The translations under genes were made by a program, and so were the position numbers. This document shows positions 61,536-64,000 of a DNA stretch of 64,000 nucleotides, in pieces (the first letter of the stretch is position 1; each line of letters starts with the position of its first letter). The stretch covers positions 9,486,001 through 9,550,000 of the forward strand of contig OZ316891.1 in the NCBI GenBank assembly GCA_973895155.1, read 5' to 3'. The notes under the pieces are model-generated. The model saw nothing but the letters and a program-made list of their open reading frames with translations. It was not told the origin of the DNA and did not search any database. This DNA comes from Marsupella aquatica (lineage: Eukaryota; Marchantiophyta).

Positions 61536-62352
61536 CCCTTGATTATGTAAGCTTGTTTTATTAAACTATTTAGAGCCATGAAGAGTTTCACATTGGAATA
61601 GATAGATGAGTCAGAGGACAAAGGTTAAATAGAAGTTTCTAAATGAAGTGAATTTTAAAGGTAGTTAGGACAATTTCATTGAGGACAAATATGAGTACAT
61701 TTATGGTAATCCATAGGGTAATTCTCCATGCAAAATATTTCCCTTAGTACCTCTATGTCTATACAATACATGTAACATTCCATATGGTTCATACAAAATA
61801 TTGTTTTATCTATTGTAGTTGAAAGGTCTTAGAGTCCCTTGGTATTCCTTTATCCATAGTAGTTATGTTGTTTCTTACCTTTGCTTGTTATTCCTATATC
61901 CACAGTGTGTAGCCAAAGGGTTTCTTAAGTTATGTACCTTGGTAAATGTTAGAGAAGTTGAAAAGTTTCTTGTGTGTATTATGTTACCCTGGTGAATGAT
62001 AGAGTAGCTAAAGAGTTTCTTTCTACTTTATTTCAAAAATGGTTGAAATCGGTAGAAAATTGAAACAGATTACCAGGAAACACTAATATATCAATCACAA
62101 TTCATCCAAAGATTATTTTCTTTCACCTTGATTTTATCATTTTCTTTGTTTACTTGAAATGTTATTTTTCAGTTTTTCATTGTTTTTACAATGACATGGT
62201 CTAAGTGTTTTTCTTTGCCTTGACTCAAATAGGAATTATAGTCAAATTTGGTTCTTCTAGGTTGCACAACTAAAGGTTCTTGTTTGTGACAAATCATGCT
62301 GATGTGACTTCAGGTGCATCAAGGAATTTTGGAAGTAACTTTTCATGGGGGC
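61536..62352. repeat. Dispersed repeat, copy 2 (about 815 bp)
   Basis: Direct-orientation relative of 46299-47092, about 15 kb away. It differs by many substitutions and small indels. The right edge runs into a tRNA-like segment that is absent from copy 1. Confidence 0.75.
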
Positions 62353-62360
62353 CTGTAATA

Positions 62361-62421
62361 GCATTTGTACCCAAGACCTATGAGTCCCTACTCAAGTGAG
62401 CTACCACTTAGCCATGCTTGC
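62361..62421 (-). other. tRNA-like segment with Pol III A and B box resemblance
   Basis: On the minus strand, TGGCTAAGTGG (62404-62414) resembles the A box, and GGTCTTGGGTACAAATGC (62361-62378) resembles a degenerate B box about 25 nt later. It looks like a tRNA relic or the head of a tRNA-derived SINE. It does not fold as a full tRNA by eye. Confidence 0.4.
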
Positions 62422-62429
62422 CTAGGGAA

Positions 62430-63110
62430 ATTTATTTTTGTTGTAAGGTGGTTCATAAAAAATTCATTAATCTATAAATGAACTATTAAATTCTTCTTAT
62501 TAACATCAGATTCTTAGTGAGAGGTAACGTTACAAGGCTAGCTACTTTTTTGGGGGATCCTCACACCTTTAGTGATTTTGAAAAGAAAAGTGCTTTGCTG
62601 ACTTATCTACAATAGATACGATAATCCTAAAAGTTTAAATACCCACATGGGGAAGGAAGCTTAAAGCTGGAACAACTTGATGGAATCGTACAAATGCAAA
62701 AGTCATCAAAAATTAAAAGGCTTCAAGAACCACACCTCTGATTCCCTAGCAAATACACTCGCTAGTCCACTTGCATCATACAATTACCTATTGAATTTTA
62801 GGGGAGACTAGCCTCATTATCAGTTCCTTAAATGTAATAGAGATGAGGAGAAAACCAAACCTCCTAGTAAAAAGATTCCATTCCCTGCTAATTTTTGCCC
62901 CATCTCTATTTCTTTTTTGCGCTCTCACTGAATCTCCCTTGTGAAACTCATTTAGAGTCAAGGTCTAAAGATTTCACTCTAGAGAGTGGGCTAGGACCAT
63001 GGAGGAGCGTTAGATTGCCTTTATTAGCTAGATATAAAAGCTATAAGGGTCCAATCCATGGGTTGCATGATTCAACGTCTGGGCCAAAGGGACTATGGGA
63101 GTAGCATTTT
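62430..63110. other. Intergenic DNA without recognisable genes
   Basis: The DNA is AT-rich with only short unsupported frames. Confidence 0.4.
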
Positions 63111-63118
63111 CGGTTAAT

Positions 63119-63502
63119 TTACGGGCAGAGGATCTTCGTGTATAAATTCTGAAATATGCGAAAGAGCACATACTGATGCTGTTGTGGAGGGTGGTACGGT
63201 GGGCCCCGCCTGCAGTCGATATAGCGACCAGATACATGGAACCACAAGGTGCCTGCCTTCTCGGAGTTCCTGCCGCCCTTCCAGGATCCCGTCCAAGGGG
63301 GATGCACCTGCTCCAACTGGCAAGGCCATCGGAATCCTGTTCGTGACCGTGTGAAACCAATGCGGAGTCGCGTTTGTGGCGCCCGGGATCGCGGTCGAAT
63401 TGTGCAATGTGCGTTTTGTGCATGGGCTGGATCAGGACATGGCTGAAGTCTGGACTGAATAGGCGGTTGGTTAGTAATTAAGTAAGTTGAGGCGAATCGC
63501 AT
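63119..63502 (-). other. GC-rich island with overlapping open frames
   Basis: Frames of 127 codons (63119-63502) and 131 codons (63028-63423) overlap on the minus strand, and a 65-codon frame with several Cys lies on the plus strand. The block is GC-rich compared with its AT-rich surroundings, so long frames are expected by chance. None matches a family I know. It might be an exon or leader of a gene at the edge of the window. Confidence 0.25.
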
Positions 63503-63586
63503 GAGGCATCAGATTTCTTAAGTTGGTTAGTAAGTAATTAAGCAAGTTGAGGGGCGAATCGAAGGAATCAGATTTCTTTTACACTC

Positions 63587-63588
<2 letters not shown>

Positions 63589-63637
<49 letters not shown>
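63589..63637. repeat. (AG)n microsatellite, about 24 units
   Basis: An uninterrupted AG run begins after CACC and ends at GAAGTCC. GA tracts of this type are frequent near plant promoters. Confidence 0.95.
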
Positions 63638-63639
<2 letters not shown>

Positions 63640-64000
63640 CCTGTACGCAAGTCAGTTTTCATCCTCTCTGCCCACATTACGAGAAAGAATGCAGATCGGT
63701 CAAGGGAGTGAGTCATTCCCCACCCGTCGAGCTGATCCGGGCGTTGGTGGCGTCCATCCATTCATCGCTGTATTTAATGTAAGTGGATAGTGATCTTTTT
63801 ATGATTTAGATGTTGGGCTTTGCTGGGCCATTCGGAGGGCCGAGAAGAATGTATCAGACTATTCTGTCGATCAGGAGGACGTCACATTCCATTCCCACCC
63901 AAATAATTCGAGGGGCATTTGGTGGGGTAAGTCTTAAGGAATCACCACAGGCAGAATTGAGGGGCCTCCTGTTTTGAAATTCGGGATCACTGGAGTGGCG
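63640..64000. other. Window edge, possible promoter of a gene beyond
   Basis: No frame or motif is recognised. GC content is moderate and the sequence runs off the window. Confidence 0.35.

Noticed and set aside
1-64000. CRISPR arrays, bacterial operons, riboswitches, rRNA genes
   Set aside because: None is visible. The repeats present are tandem or transposon-derived, and the genome is a plant nuclear one.

Overview
The window is nuclear DNA of a land plant. The genes have short GT-AG introns, low-copy coding sequence sits in repeat-rich DNA, one intron carries a run of the plant telomere-type unit TTTAGGG, and the gene content is plant-like: a plant-specific AWPM-19 membrane protein, a nuclear gene for an organellar bS16 ribosomal protein, and a SHORT ROOT IN SALT MEDIUM 1 (RSA1/EMB1579) homologue. 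A DNA polymerase iota-type gene is present. As far as I know flowering plants lack one, so I lean towards a non-seed plant (bryophyte, lycophyte or fern). That placement is inference.

Layout. 1-10 kb: mostly non-genic, with a possible small gene start near 1 kb, a decayed LINE reverse transcriptase near 3 kb, several minisatellites and one orphan exon-like segment near 8.5 kb. 10.6-15.4 kb (minus): a complete 12-exon Y-family polymerase gene resembling Pol iota, ending in a Pol eta-type UBZ3 zinc finger. 16.0-16.5 kb (minus): intronless AWPM-19 gene with a TATA box upstream. 17.4-31 kb: accessory DNA holding a small hairpin element, a Mutator-like miniature element filled with a G-rich minisatellite, a four-unit tandem array, two inverted copies of one miniature element with 9-bp target duplications, and a broken gene of Crinkler/RHS (NTPase plus nuclease-like) type into which one copy has inserted. 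31.5-43.3 kb (minus): the large RSA1/CCAR1-like gene with about 25 exons. 43.9-48.4 kb: tandem repeats and one copy of a dispersed repeat. 48.6-49.8 kb (plus): organellar bS16 gene, four exons, 200 codons. 51.5-55.0 kb (minus): short-chain dehydrogenase/reductase gene with at least ten coding exons. 56.6-60.8 kb: a young LTR retrotransposon on the minus strand, with LTRs identical at 183 of 184 positions, TSD TTTTG and no long ORF. 61.5-64 kb: the second copy of the dispersed repeat, a tRNA-like segment, a GC-rich island and a GA microsatellite.

The five real genes are unrelated housekeeping or stress genes (translesion synthesis, membrane stress response, nuclear transcription/splicing regulation, organellar translation, an oxidoreductase). 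Nothing suggests an operon-like or clustered pathway. Exon boundaries come from reading splice signals and checking that reading phase is kept across each junction. Where phase fails I say so.
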